Shown here one piece after another: positions 26,541 to 35,287 of a stretch of 64,000 nt of DNA. Position 1 is the stretch's first letter. Each line of letters opens with the position of its first letter. This DNA is from CADCVW01 sp964251385 (GTDB lineage: Bacteria > Pseudomonadota > Alphaproteobacteria > Sphingomonadales > Sphingomonadaceae). The notes under the pieces are model-generated. The model ran no database searches, was not told the DNA's origin, and saw only the letters and a program-made list of their open reading frames with translations. The stretch is taken from NCBI GenBank assembly GCA_964251385.1, contig CAXUJK010000004.1, forward strand, positions 1 to 64,000. The letters are read 5' to 3'. The position numbers were made by a program, and so were the translations under genes.

Positions 26541-29500
26541 CTACCAGGACAGAATCTCCGGCGCTTGGTGCACGGGAACCAGGTAGCCCCAGACCCCCTC
26601 GTCCTGTAAATCACTCATCGGCTCGGACCACGCGGCCGACGCGGCCGGCGGTGGCGCAAAGAAGTCCGCTTCGCCCAATGTCGAGCCGTCGGCGAACCGG
26701 ATGATCTCGACGCCCGCATTGGCCATCTGCTCGTCCAGGAGGATTGACCCGGCGGCGTGGTGAAACGTGACGAGCACGTCGTCGACGTCCGTGGCGGAGC
26801 GTATGAAGATCAGGTCGGCGGCGGTGATCCCCGCGCCGAAGATCAGGACCTCGTCGGGCGAGCTGTCGGCGCTGGTGTCGTAGATGACATCGTCGCCGTC
26901 GCCGAGCTGATAATGGTACACGTCGATGCCGGTATCGCCCTGGAGATTGTCGTTGCCCGTACCGCCGATCAGCGTGTCGTTCCCGGCTAGTGCCCTGAGC
27001 GTGTCGTTCCCCGCGCCACCGTTTAGGACGTCGTTGTCGTAGCTGCCGTAGAACGTATCGTTGCCCGCGTTGGCGAGCATCGAGCGCGAGACGAGATCAG
27101 CATGTGTCCAGACCGTGCCGTCGGCGAAGCGAACCTGTTCCAGGCGATAGTCGCCACTTACCATGGTATCGTTGATGGTGATCCGATCGGTCGAGCCGTT
27201 GATCGAAAGCACAAGGTCCCTGCCAGTGTCCGCCTGGCTTACGGCGATGTCGCCAGACATGATGCCTGCCCCGAACAGCAAGGTGTCGGTGCCGCCATAG
27301 CCGGCCGCCCTGCTGTACTCGCTGATTATGTCCTGACCGTCGCCGCGGTTGAAGGTGTAGGTGTCGTCGTTGCCGTCACCTGACAGCGTGTCGTTGCCGG
27401 CACCACCGATCAACGTGTCGTGGCCGTCCCTTGCCTTGATCGTGTCGTTGCCCGCGCCACCGATCAGCGTCTCGCCGTCGTAGCTGCCGTGGAACGTGTC
27501 AGCGCCTCCATTGGCCAGCATTGAGCGGGATACCAGATCGGCATGCGTCCACACCGTGCCGTCGGCGAACCGCACCTGCTCCAGACGATAGTCGCCGTTC
27601 ACCATGGTCTCGTTGATCGTGACGCGATCGGAAGTACCATTGATTGACAGGACGAGATCTTTACCCGTGTCCGCTTGGCTCACGGAGATGTCGCCAGCTA
27701 CGATGCCTGCTCCGAATAGAAGCGTGTCGGTGCCGCCCCAGCCTGCACCACCAGCACGTTCGGTAATGGTGTCCTGTCCGTCACCCAGGCTAAAGACGTA
27801 CGTGTCGTCGTTTCCGTCGCCAGTCAACGTATCGTCGCCCGTGCCCCCGATAAGCGTGTCGTTACCCTCGCGTGCGATGAGGACATCGTTGCCCGCGCCG
27901 CCGATCAGCGTCTCGCCGTTGTAACTGCCGTAGAACGTGTCAGCGGCCGTGTTGTTGAGCATCGAGCGCGTCACGAGGTCGGCATGTGTCCACGTCGTGC
28001 CGTCGGCGAAGCGGACTTGTTCCAAGCGGAAATCGCTACTCACCATCGTGTCGTTGACCGTGATGCGGTCGGTCGTGCCGTTGATCGACAAGACGATGTC
28101 TCTGCCATTGTCCGCTTGGCTTACGGAGATATTGTCAGACATGATGCCTGCTCCGAGCAGTAAGGTATCGACACCGCCCCAGCCCGCACCGCGGCTATAC
28201 TCAGATACGATGTCCTGCCCGTCGCCCAGATTGAAAACGTACGTGTCGTCGTTCCCATCGCCAGACAACGTATCGTTGCCCGTGCCTCCGATAAGCGTGT
28301 CGTTGCCCTCGCGCGCGATGAGGACATCGTTGCCCGCACCACCGGTCATGGCTTCGTCATTGTAACTGCCATAGAACGTGTCGTGGCCCGCGTTGTTGAG
28401 CATCGAGCGCGAGACGAGGTCGGCATGGGTCCACATCGTGCCGTCGGAGAAGAAAACTTGCTCCAGGCGATGGTCGCCACTCACCATCGTGTCGTTGATC
28501 GTGATGCGATCGGTCGTGCCATTGATCGAGAGGATGAGGTCTCTGCCGCTGTCGGCCTGTGCGATCGTCACATTTCCGGATGCGATGGCTATTCCAAGTT
28601 CCAGCCTGTCATTCCCGCCCCAACTACCCGTCCTACTGTATTCGCTTAGAACGTCCTGACCGTCGCCGACATTGAAGACGTAAGTGTCTTCGTTCCCATC
28701 GCCGGATAAGGTATCGTTGCCCGGACCGCCAACCAGCGTATCGTTGCCGGGACCGGCGATCAGGACGTCGTTTCCCGCGCCTGCCCGCATCGTATCGCCA
28801 CCCCAGCCACCCTCGATCCGGTCATCTCCATTCCCGCCGTCAAGCACATCGTCTCCGGAAAGTCCGCTGAGGGTGTCGCCGCCATCGCCGCCGTAAATGC
28901 GTTCGCCGGCTGCACTACCGATGATCGTGTCCGCGCCCGCCGTCGTCAGCGTGGCAAGATAGAGGCTCGCGATATCGCCGGCATCCAAGCCATCTTCGGC
29001 GACGAAGTGGAATTGTTCGATGACGGGTGACGTGACGTTCCACTGATTTTCTAGCACGATCCCCTGACCGGGCGTCCCGAAATGCAGCATAAGGTCACTG
29101 GTGCCGGTGATCCGGGAAACACGCAGATCCTCCGAGTTCAACTCACTCGAAAAGTAGATCGTGTCTTCGGTCCCGCTACCGTCGATGATGCGATCGTACC
29201 CATCGCCAGATGCGTAAACGTACATGTCGCTGCCGGAGCCGCCGCGTAAGCTGTCATCGCCGCGCCCGCCGATCAGGATATCGACCGCATCGTTGCCGTG
29301 CAGCGTATCGTTTCCATCCCCTCCGCTCAGCCGCTCCGTTCCCGTCGCCGGTCCGGTCGCGGTTACGCGGCCGAGTACGTCGTCGCCGTCCGTACCTGTC
29401 AGGTTAGTCGCGTTCGTAAGAACCCAGTCCCACCCGGTAGCCCGCATCACATAATCTTGGCTCAGTCCCATCTGAGCGGCTACGTCGAAAACGAACGTAC

Positions 29501-31127
29501 CCTGATCAAGGTACCAGCGATGCCATTGTTCGGATACCGCCACGCCGTTAAAGTCGTATCTGCCGTAGAGCCCAAGCGGATTGTAGCTTGGCATGTCTTT
29601 TAGGAGTTCTTGTACGAACTGGTTGTAGTCTCCGGTCAAATCCCCTGTTGCTGGATCAACCGACAGGAGCGCAAACGGCGCTCTGATGCCGGAAGGCGGT
29701 GGCAACGCTGCAAGATCAGCATCTAGCGCAGTAAGCATCGCCTCGAACCGACTTAAAAAGTCATGCGCGTCGGGATCAAGCGCAACTATCGCGTCACCGG
29801 CTTCCAGGTAGGCGCGTTCCATTGGCGTCTCGACCGCCTGAACGAGAAAGTAAACAGCCAAGGCATCGACCGTGCTGGCCCAAACCTCATCCAAGCGTGC
29901 CAATTGTCGAGCATTAAATTCGTTCAAAGGAAGAAATTGCCCGGTCAGCGCCTCGATGGCGCGTGCATGGAGCGGCCTGCCTTCTTCACCAAGCGGAGGC
30001 GTGCCGCTTACTCCGAACCATCGGAACAACATCGGCTCGAAGGCGTCGGACGTGAACTGGCGCAAGGTCGCGTAGCTGCCCTCGTCCTCGACCAATGCTT
30101 CCACCATAGCCTTAAGCTGCGGGTCGAGCGCCATGGCTACCAGCAGATCGGGAACGTTAGCGCTTCCCAAGAAGTTGGGCAGCGCCATCAACGATCGCAG
30201 GTCAGTGCCCACGGGAATCTCTGGGATCGTAGTCCTCTGATCGAGCGCGAACAGGACGCTTCCCATGTCGCGCGTCGTGCCGTCGACCCGTGTATAGCTG
30301 CCGATCCGGGCAATCATGTTGCCCGCGAGATCGCGATCAACTTGCGTGAATGCGAGGTTGAACGAGCGTATGCCTGCCTGTTCCGGGGTCAGCAGCTCGC
30401 TGGCTTCCGAGACGCCGTTCGAATCGGCATCGCGCCATATGCGAAGGGCGGCGAACGCCGGATCGAGCGCGTCCACGCGTTTGTCACCGTTGGTGTCGAG
30501 GGGGGTAAGCGCATCAAATCCATCCACGCGCAATGATCCGACGAGCTCCCGAACGCCATCGACCGCTCCGTTGCCGTTCGCATCGTGTATCAGCAGTCCA
30601 TCGTGAGAACCGACCCAGCCCGTGCGTTCGTCAAGCCCATCTTCGTCCAGGTCGAAGCGGGTAACGCTGTTCGCCAGTGCGGTGAGTTCGATGCCATCTC
30701 CGTCGAGGTCAAGCACCATAGGATCGGAGCGGAAGTTGCGAAGGATTTCGGCAAGGTCATCACTAAGATCCTCCCCGGCTTGATAGGAACCCTCAAGCAA
30801 TGCGCCAGCGACCAGGTAACCGGTGGCCAACAAGGCGGCTGCCGCTATTCCGGCTGCTACCGGCGGCAATGCTGCGATTGCAGGAGCAGCTAGAAGAGCC
30901 GCTGCGGCCGCACTTGGAGGGCAAGCTGCAGCGATCAAGGCACCGCCCACTATAGCGGCCACCACCTTGCCAGGATCTGCCCCTACAGCTGCTCCGGCCA
31001 TTCCCTCCGCGCCCATCGCCATAGCTGAGATGATGCGTCCCGCTGCTTTCGCTGCAGCGTGTTGGCTATCACTAAGAGCATCTCCAATCGCTCCAAGCGC
31101 TTTGGCAGCATCACTCATCGATGACAT
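26541..31127 (-). CDS. Giant RTX-type calcium-binding exoprotein 2
   Basis: 1528 aa. ATG 31127 was chosen (MSSMSDAAKALGAIG) because it shares one base with the upstream stop and has AGAGGAAA before it. Residues 35-112 are strongly hydrophobic and Ala/Gly-rich, resembling membrane-inserting hairpins. VLDLDGDGIEL near 138 starts the acidic EF-hand-like region. Six RTX blocks follow, several nearly identical to one another (LIGGAGNDVLIAREGNDTLI), each with a haemolysin-related module (QVRFADGTVWTHADLVSRSM). No Gly-linker as in protein 1, and N-terminal halves of the two proteins differ, but the last about 110 residues are almost the same. Probably secreted by a type I system encoded elsewhere. 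A pore-forming or surface role is inference. Confidence 0.85.
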   Translation of the reverse strand: MSSMSDAAKALGAIGDALSDSQHAAAKAAGRIISAMAMGAEGMAGAAVGADPGKVVAAIVGGALIAAACPPSAAAAALLAAPAIAALPPVAAGIAAAALLATGYLVAGALLEGSYQAGEDLSDDLAEILRNFRSDPMVLDLDGDGIELTALANSVTRFDLDEDGLDERTGWVGSHDGLLIHDANGNGAVDGVRELVGSLRVDGFDALTPLDTNGDKRVDALDPAFAALRIWRDADSNGVSEASELLTPEQAGIRSFNLAFTQVDRDLAGNMIARIGSYTRVDGTTRDMGSVLFALDQRTTIPEIPVGTDLRSLMALPNFLGSANVPDLLVAMALDPQLKAMVEALVEDEGSYATLRQFTSDAFEPMLFRWFGVSGTPPLGEEGRPLHARAIEALTGQFLPLNEFNARQLARLDEVWASTVDALAVYFLVQAVETPMERAYLEAGDAIVALDPDAHDFLSRFEAMLTALDADLAALPPPSGIRAPFALLSVDPATGDLTGDYNQFVQELLKDMPSYNPLGLYGRYDFNGVAVSEQWHRWYLDQGTFVFDVAAQMGLSQDYVMRATGWDWVLTNATNLTGTDGDDVLGRVTATGPATGTERLSGGDGNDTLHGNDAVDILIGGRGDDSLRGGSGSDMYVYASGDGYDRIIDGSGTEDTIYFSSELNSEDLRVSRITGTSDLMLHFGTPGQGIVLENQWNVTSPVIEQFHFVAEDGLDAGDIASLYLATLTTAGADTIIGSAAGERIYGGDGGDTLSGLSGDDVLDGGNGDDRIEGGWGGDTMRAGAGNDVLIAGPGNDTLVGGPGNDTLSGDGNEDTYVFNVGDGQDVLSEYSRTGSWGGNDRLELGIAIASGNVTIAQADSGRDLILSINGTTDRITINDTMVSGDHRLEQVFFSDGTMWTHADLVSRSMLNNAGHDTFYGSYNDEAMTGGAGNDVLIAREGNDTLIGGTGNDTLSGDGNDDTYVFNLGDGQDIVSEYSRGAGWGGVDTLLLGAGIMSDNISVSQADNGRDIVLSINGTTDRITVNDTMVSSDFRLEQVRFADGTTWTHADLVTRSMLNNTAADTFYGSYNGETLIGGAGNDVLIAREGNDTLIGGTGDDTLTGDGNDDTYVFSLGDGQDTITERAGGAGWGGTDTLLFGAGIVAGDISVSQADTGKDLVLSINGTSDRVTINETMVNGDYRLEQVRFADGTVWTHADLVSRSMLANGGADTFHGSYDGETLIGGAGNDTIKARDGHDTLIGGAGNDTLSGDGNDDTYTFNRGDGQDIISEYSRAAGYGGTDTLLFGAGIMSGDIAVSQADTGRDLVLSINGSTDRITINDTMVSGDYRLEQVRFADGTVWTHADLVSRSMLANAGNDTFYGSYDNDVLNGGAGNDTLRALAGNDTLIGGTGNDNLQGDTGIDVYHYQLGDGDDVIYDTSADSSPDEVLIFGAGITAADLIFIRSATDVDDVLVTFHHAAGSILLDEQMANAGVEIIRFADGSTLGEADFFAPPPAASAAWSEPMSDLQDEGVWGYLVPVHQAPEILSW

Positions 31128-31669
31128 CAGGAGTTTCCTCTCTTGGTTTGGACTGACGCAAGGCCGGATAGCAAAGCCACTGCTGTGCACGGAACACCGA
31201 ACAATATAGCAAATCGAAACAAGCCAGCGTGAGATTGAACGATGCTATTAGAAAAGAAATAGCGTCCCTCGAACGAAAAATTGCCAAAAACGAAATCAAA
31301 CAAAGCGAATATCGCCACGAGAAGTCCGACGAATAAAATAGCCTTATTTTGTTCGATGTTGCGAGCGATGCTTCCGCGAAGCAGCATCAAAGAAACCAGT
31401 AACACTAAACTTACTGAGGATACCACAAGCTGGAGCGAGTACAAAGTAGAGACTGCATCTGCGGGAAACAGACACTTGTTCACCAAACAGTAGGATCTAA
31501 GCTTATCACCCGCCACATGTAATTTTGACAACAAACCTAATTTTAAATCAAACACACTTGGCCAAAATACAAGAGATATGCTGAGAGCTGATAAAACCAA
31601 CAAGGGACCAAATAGCACTACTATCGCTTTTGCTTCGTCTCCAACCTTATGTTCCCTAGGCGTTTGCAT
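31127..31669 (-). CDS. Four-helix membrane protein coupled to RTX gene 2
   Basis: 180 aa from ATG 31669. Hydrophobic segments lie at about residues 16-36, 79-97, 107-127 and 150-170. No family recognised. Its TGA shares one base with the RTX gene 2 ATG (TGATG), so the two are one transcription unit and translationally coupled. The region is clearly AT-rich compared with the flanking rpoA-derived and ribosomal DNA, a sign of acquired sequence. A role in RTX protein handling or self-protection is possible from coupling only. Confidence 0.6.
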   Translation of the reverse strand: MQTPREHKVGDEAKAIVVLFGPLLVLSALSISLVFWPSVFDLKLGLLSKLHVAGDKLRSYCLVNKCLFPADAVSTLYSLQLVVSSVSLVLLVSLMLLRGSIARNIEQNKAILFVGLLVAIFALFDFVFGNFSFEGRYFFSNSIVQSHAGLFRFAILFGVPCTAVALLSGLASVQTKRGNS

Positions 31670-31702
31670 TACTTACCTTAGTCTGAACGGCCGAAATTTG
31701 CT

Positions 31703-31727
31703 TAGCTTGTAGCTTGTAGCTTGTAGC
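31703..31727. repeat. TAGCTTG heptamer tandem repeat
   Basis: Three perfect copies of TAGCTTG (31703-31723) plus TAGC, in the 185-nt gap between the membrane-protein gene and rpoA copy 3. Probably a slippage-derived microsatellite. It lies upstream of the minus-strand membrane gene and could sit near its promoter. Confidence 0.7.
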
Positions 31728-31854
31728 GTCAAGTCAGAGTCGAAGTCGCCGGTATCTCGCCACCGCAGCTTACCGCGAGTTTCCGGGATAATCCAGCGTC
31801 GCGGCAAAGCCGGGTCATCACCTCGGACGGGTTTGCCGAATGACCCCGGTCGCT

Positions 31855-32130
31855 GAGCCGCTGGAGCGCGGGTTCGGGATGACGCTGGGCAACTCGCTGC
31901 GGCGGGTGCTGCTGTCGTCGCTGCAGGGTGCGGCGGTGACGTCGATGAAGATCGAGGGGGTTCTTCACGAGTTCTCGTCGCTCGCGGGTGTGCGCGAGGA
32001 CGTCACGGACATCGTGTTGAACGTCAAGCAGATCGCGCTGCGCATGGAAGGCGAGGGGTCAAGCGGCTGCAACTGTCGGCGACTGGGCCGGGCGAGGTTA
32101 TCGCGGGGCGGATCGCGTGCCCGGGCGATC
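31855..32130 (+). pseudogene. rpoA copy 3: short degraded remnant
   Basis: About 276 nt matching rpoA bases 19312-19588 (from EPLERGFGMTLGNSLRRVL to about residue 125). Many third-position changes and a one-base deletion near 32057 (GAGGGG instead of GAGGGGG) shift the frame. Both ends stop abruptly. It is clearly more diverged than copy 2, so it is either older or was not homogenised with the intact gene. It lies between RTX unit 2 and the lipoprotein-Slam pair and marks the far edge of the repeated region. Confidence 0.85.
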
Positions 32131-32210
32131 CGACAAGCCCCTCGCTTACCAAATATTAACCGTGACCGCATATCCGGACCAGGCAATTCCCAGGGATGAA
32201 GGGTACTCTC

Positions 32211-33347
32211 ATGCGCTCACGGCTTGTCGCTCTCACGTTGCCGCTTCTCTCGCTCGGCGCGTGCGGAGGCGCGGGGACATCCGGGGTTCCGGCCGGCTTC
32301 GGCGCGCCGCCGCCGGCCGCGGAGCCCGGGCCCACCGCGCCGCCGGTCACGACGACCCCCAACCAGAAGAACCTGTTCGACGTCACGGCGGAGGCGCGGT
32401 TCGACACGCTGAGCGCGACCCAGTCGCTCAACATCGACGACAAGGGCGGGCAGCTCTACCGGGGCAACGCGACCACGGTCGCGGCGCCGGGCGGGACCAT
32501 CACCTACGATCCGCGCGACGGCATCTTCAACCTGGTCGTGAGCGATGAGAAATCGGGCGTCTCACGGACGATCCGCTTCCAGGATCCCGGGCACCGGGCC
32601 GATGCCGACGGCGCGCGCAACGGCGCGCTCGAAGTCCCGTTGCTTCCCGGCTTCAATTACATGCAGGTGAAGGACGGCGAGGGCATCTTCACCTTCTTCT
32701 ACCAGCGGCCCGGCACCAGCGGTTCCTTCGTCAGCCTTGCCGGCTTCTCGCGCAACGAGGTTCCCGACCCCAAGACGATGCAGCCCGGCGACCTCACTCT
32801 CAAGGCCGAGCAGGGCGTGTTCGTGTTCGGGACGCGGACGTCCGTCGGGCAGACCCCCGAGCGCGGCACGGGCCAGTATGACGGCCAGTTCCTGGCGTCG
32901 ATGGTCGGCCAGAGGAACGGGTCGGATTCGGTCCTGCAGTGGATCAACGGCACGAGTTCGGTCGCGGTGGACTTCGGCGCGCGCTCGATTGCGCTGTCGC
33001 TGAACGGCACGGTCGGGCCCGCGGTCAACTCGCGTCCCGGCGCCCCAAGCTTCGTCTCCGTGATGTCCGGCACCGGCTTCACCGCCACCGGTTCGGCGAC
33101 CTGGGCGCAGGGCGGCAACGCCTTCGCGGGCCGCTTCACCTCGGCCGGGTTCGGATCGGGCGCGAGCGCCACGCCTATCGACTTCACGTCGGTGAGCGCG
33201 GGCACGAGCGTCGCGGGCGCGTCGTCGATCGACGGCACGTTCTATGGCCCCAATGCGGGCCAAGTGGGCGGCAACTTCCGCATCACGGGCGGCGTGCCCA
33301 ATCAGCGCGTCGACATCCTGGGCGGGTTCACGGGCACCAAGAAGTAG
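32211..33347 (+). CDS. TbpB-like surface lipoprotein, predicted Slam substrate
   Basis: 378 aa from ATG 32211 (MRSRLVALTLPLLSLGACGG), chosen because AAGGG lies 7 nt upstream. An ATG at 32196 has poor spacing. Lipobox LGAC gives a lipidated Cys18, followed by a Pro/Gly-rich tether. The C-terminal third (GSATWAQGGNAFAGRFTSAG, then SIDGTFYGPNAGQVGGNFRI) matches the 8-strand barrel of transferrin-binding-protein-B-like lipoproteins, whose hallmark is the GxFYGPxAxEVGG-type strand. Twenty-four nt downstream lies a Slam-type translocator, so this is most likely its surface-exposed client. Ligand unknown, and no TonB receptor is adjacent. Confidence 0.85.
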   Translation: MRSRLVALTLPLLSLGACGGAGTSGVPAGFGAPPPAAEPGPTAPPVTTTPNQKNLFDVTAEARFDTLSATQSLNIDDKGGQLYRGNATTVAAPGGTITYDPRDGIFNLVVSDEKSGVSRTIRFQDPGHRADADGARNGALEVPLLPGFNYMQVKDGEGIFTFFYQRPGTSGSFVSLAGFSRNEVPDPKTMQPGDLTLKAEQGVFVFGTRTSVGQTPERGTGQYDGQFLASMVGQRNGSDSVLQWINGTSSVAVDFGARSIALSLNGTVGPAVNSRPGAPSFVSVMSGTGFTATGSATWAQGGNAFAGRFTSAGFGSGASATPIDFTSVSAGTSVAGASSIDGTFYGPNAGQVGGNFRITGGVPNQRVDILGGFTGTKK

Positions 33348-33371
33348 CCGCCGGCTGCAGGGGACAGGCCG

Positions 33372-34709
33372 ATGCGTCCGTTCGTCGCTCTCGCGGCCGC
33401 GCTTTGGGCAACGGCGGCGGCGGCCCAGCCGGTCTGCGAGGGCGGGAGCTGCCGGATCAGCCTGACGCCGCAACAACTGCTCGCGTCGGCGGACGGGCTC
33501 GTCGCGCGCGGGTTATACGCTGAGGCCAGGCCGTTGGCGGAGGCGCTTCGGCTCGCGCCCGGGTACAAGATGCAGTCGCGCTTCCTGCTGGGGCTGATCG
33601 CGTCGGAGGCGGGCGATCCGCAAGGCGCGGCCGATCACTTCAAGGCGATCCTGGCCGACGACCCCCGGCAGACGCGCGTTCGGCTGGAGCTGGGCAAGGC
33701 GTTCCTGGCGATGAGGAAGTCCGCGAGCGCGGACAAGCAGTTCGCGCTCGCCGCGCAGGACGGCGAGTTGCCGGCGGAAGTCGCGCGCACGATCAGGACG
33801 GTGCGGGACACGATCCGCGGATCGCGGGCGTGGCGGCTCGACCTCAATCTGGGGATCGCGCCCGACAGCAACATCAACAACGCGACGTCGGCGCAGTCGA
33901 TCGATGTTCTGCTGGGCGAGGCGACGATCCCGGTGGAGCTGAACGCGGAAGCGCAGGCGCGCTCCGGCACCGGGCAGGTGGCGCAACTGTCGGGAGGGCT
34001 GCGGTTGCCGCTGGGCGACGACGTGTCCGCGATCGCCGAGCTCGACGGGACGGGCACCAACTACAAGGGGTCGGACTTCGACGACTATGTCGTGCAAGGC
34101 GCGGCGGGCGCGGAGTACCGCTTGAACGCGACGAGCAGCGTGTCGTTGCAGACCGTGGCCGCGCAGCGCTGGTTCGGGGGCAAGGCGATCACGCGGCAGG
34201 TCGGCCTGCGTCTCGGCGGGCAGGCCGTCGTGGGCGCGAGCGATCGGCTGGGCTTTCAGCTGGACGCGCGCCGGACGACGGCGTTGTTCGACGCCAGCTA
34301 CAGCGGCTGGCAGACCGGGCTTTACGGCACGTACGAACGCGCCATCTCGCGGGCGATCGTTGCGTCGCTGGGACCCTTCGTCCGGCGCGATGCGCTTCGC
34401 GAAAAGGCGTTTTCCAGCACGGAGTTCGGCGGCAATTTCGGCGTGGGCGGCGAGCTTGGCCACGGCATCAACTTCGGGGCGAGCATCGGCCTGTCGCGCG
34501 CCACGTACGATGCGCCGCTGCAGATATTCGGTGCCGATCCGCGCCGCGACAAGCGGTTCGTCGCGCGCGCCACGCTGGGCAATCGCAAGTTCCGGGTGCT
34601 GGGCCTGTCGCCGCAGCTCGTGTGGACGTACACGAAGGTGGACTCCTCGCTGCGCTACTACGATTCCAGCCGCAGCCGCTTCGAGTTCACGGTGGCGCGC
34701 TACTTCTAA
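33372..34709 (+). CDS. Slam-type outer-membrane lipoprotein translocator (DUF560 family)
   Basis: 445 aa with signal peptide (MRPFVALAAALWATAAAAQ). Residues 30-150 form TPR-like helices (LVARGLYAEARPLAEALRLA, then FLLGLIASEAGDPQGAADHF). The rest is a beta-barrel rich in alternating strands ending in a C-terminal aromatic residue (FTVARYF), typical for outer-membrane proteins. The order TPR domain plus 14-strand barrel and the NxLGIAPDSNINNAT motif at the barrel start fit the Slam / type XI secretion family, which flips lipoproteins to the cell surface. Directly follows its presumed client lipoprotein, and the two form an operon inside the rpoA-rplQ interval. Confidence 0.85.
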   Translation: MRPFVALAAALWATAAAAQPVCEGGSCRISLTPQQLLASADGLVARGLYAEARPLAEALRLAPGYKMQSRFLLGLIASEAGDPQGAADHFKAILADDPRQTRVRLELGKAFLAMRKSASADKQFALAAQDGELPAEVARTIRTVRDTIRGSRAWRLDLNLGIAPDSNINNATSAQSIDVLLGEATIPVELNAEAQARSGTGQVAQLSGGLRLPLGDDVSAIAELDGTGTNYKGSDFDDYVVQGAAGAEYRLNATSSVSLQTVAAQRWFGGKAITRQVGLRLGGQAVVGASDRLGFQLDARRTTALFDASYSGWQTGLYGTYERAISRAIVASLGPFVRRDALREKAFSSTEFGGNFGVGGELGHGINFGASIGLSRATYDAPLQIFGADPRRDKRFVARATLGNRKFRVLGLSPQLVWTYTKVDSSLRYYDSSRSRFEFTVARYF

Positions 34710-34723
34710 AAGGCTTCGCGACC

Positions 34724-34752
34724 TTGACTTGAAGGCGTCGTTGCGGTGTAGC
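34724..34752 (+). promoter_or_regulatory. Candidate promoter for rplQ
   Basis: TTGACT (34724-34729), a 17-nt spacer and TGTAGC (34747-34752), 75 nt before rplQ. The -10 is weak. A separate promoter would be needed because rplQ is cut off from the alpha operon by the 14.5-kb insertion. Confidence 0.45.
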
Positions 34753-34826
34753 GGCGCGCACTGGGCGGATCCATCGCCCGGCCGGGAGTGCCTCATACGG
34801 CTCCCTGACGAACGAAGGAAATCGAC

Positions 34827-35258
34827 ATGCGTCACGGCAATTCCGGCCGCAAGCTGCAGCGTACGTCCTCGCACCGCGCGGCTCTGTTCCGCAACATGGC
34901 GGCGGCGCTGATCAAGCACGAGCAGATCACGACCACGACCGCGAAGGCCAAGGAGCTGCGGCCCTATGTCGAGAAGCTGGTAACGCTCGCCAAGCGCGGC
35001 GGGCTGTCCAACCGGCGGCTGGCGCATGCGCGGATGCTGGACGACACGCAGCTCGTCAAATTGTTCGACGTGATCGCGCCGCGTTATGCGGACCGGGCGG
35101 GTGGATACTGCCGGATCATCCACGCCAACATTCGCGCGTCCGACGCGGCGCCGATGGCGATCATCGAATTCGTCGACCGCGACGTGTCCGCCAAGGGGCA
35201 GGACAGCGGTCCGGTGCAGCAGATGGAAGACGACGCGGCGTACGACGAAGCGGCGTAA
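34827..35258 (+). CDS. rplQ: 50S ribosomal protein L17
   Basis: L17 (143 aa) binds near the tunnel exit of the 50S. MRHGNSGRKLQRTSSHRAAL is diagnostic, with the loop KHEQITTTTAKAKELRPYVE following. The C-terminus has an acidic tail beyond the E. coli length (127 aa). AACGAAGGAAATCGAC precedes the ATG. It is normally the gene right after rpoA. Here the Slam gene lies immediately upstream instead. Very sure of identity. Confidence 0.98.
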   Translation: MRHGNSGRKLQRTSSHRAALFRNMAAALIKHEQITTTTAKAKELRPYVEKLVTLAKRGGLSNRRLAHARMLDDTQLVKLFDVIAPRYADRAGGYCRIIHANIRASDAAPMAIIEFVDRDVSAKGQDSGPVQQMEDDAAYDEAA

Positions 35259-35287
35259 GGCCTGCAGCCGGATGATCTTGTCTCAAG

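Noticed and set aside
27000..28900. CRISPR-like or satellite DNA periodicity
   Set aside because: The period follows protein modules with synonymous changes and no unique spacers; it is coding RTX repeat DNA.
20474..31127. Prophage or integrative element carrying the RTX genes
   Set aside because: No integrase, transposase, att-like direct repeat other than rpoA itself, or phage structural gene is seen between rpoA and rplQ.
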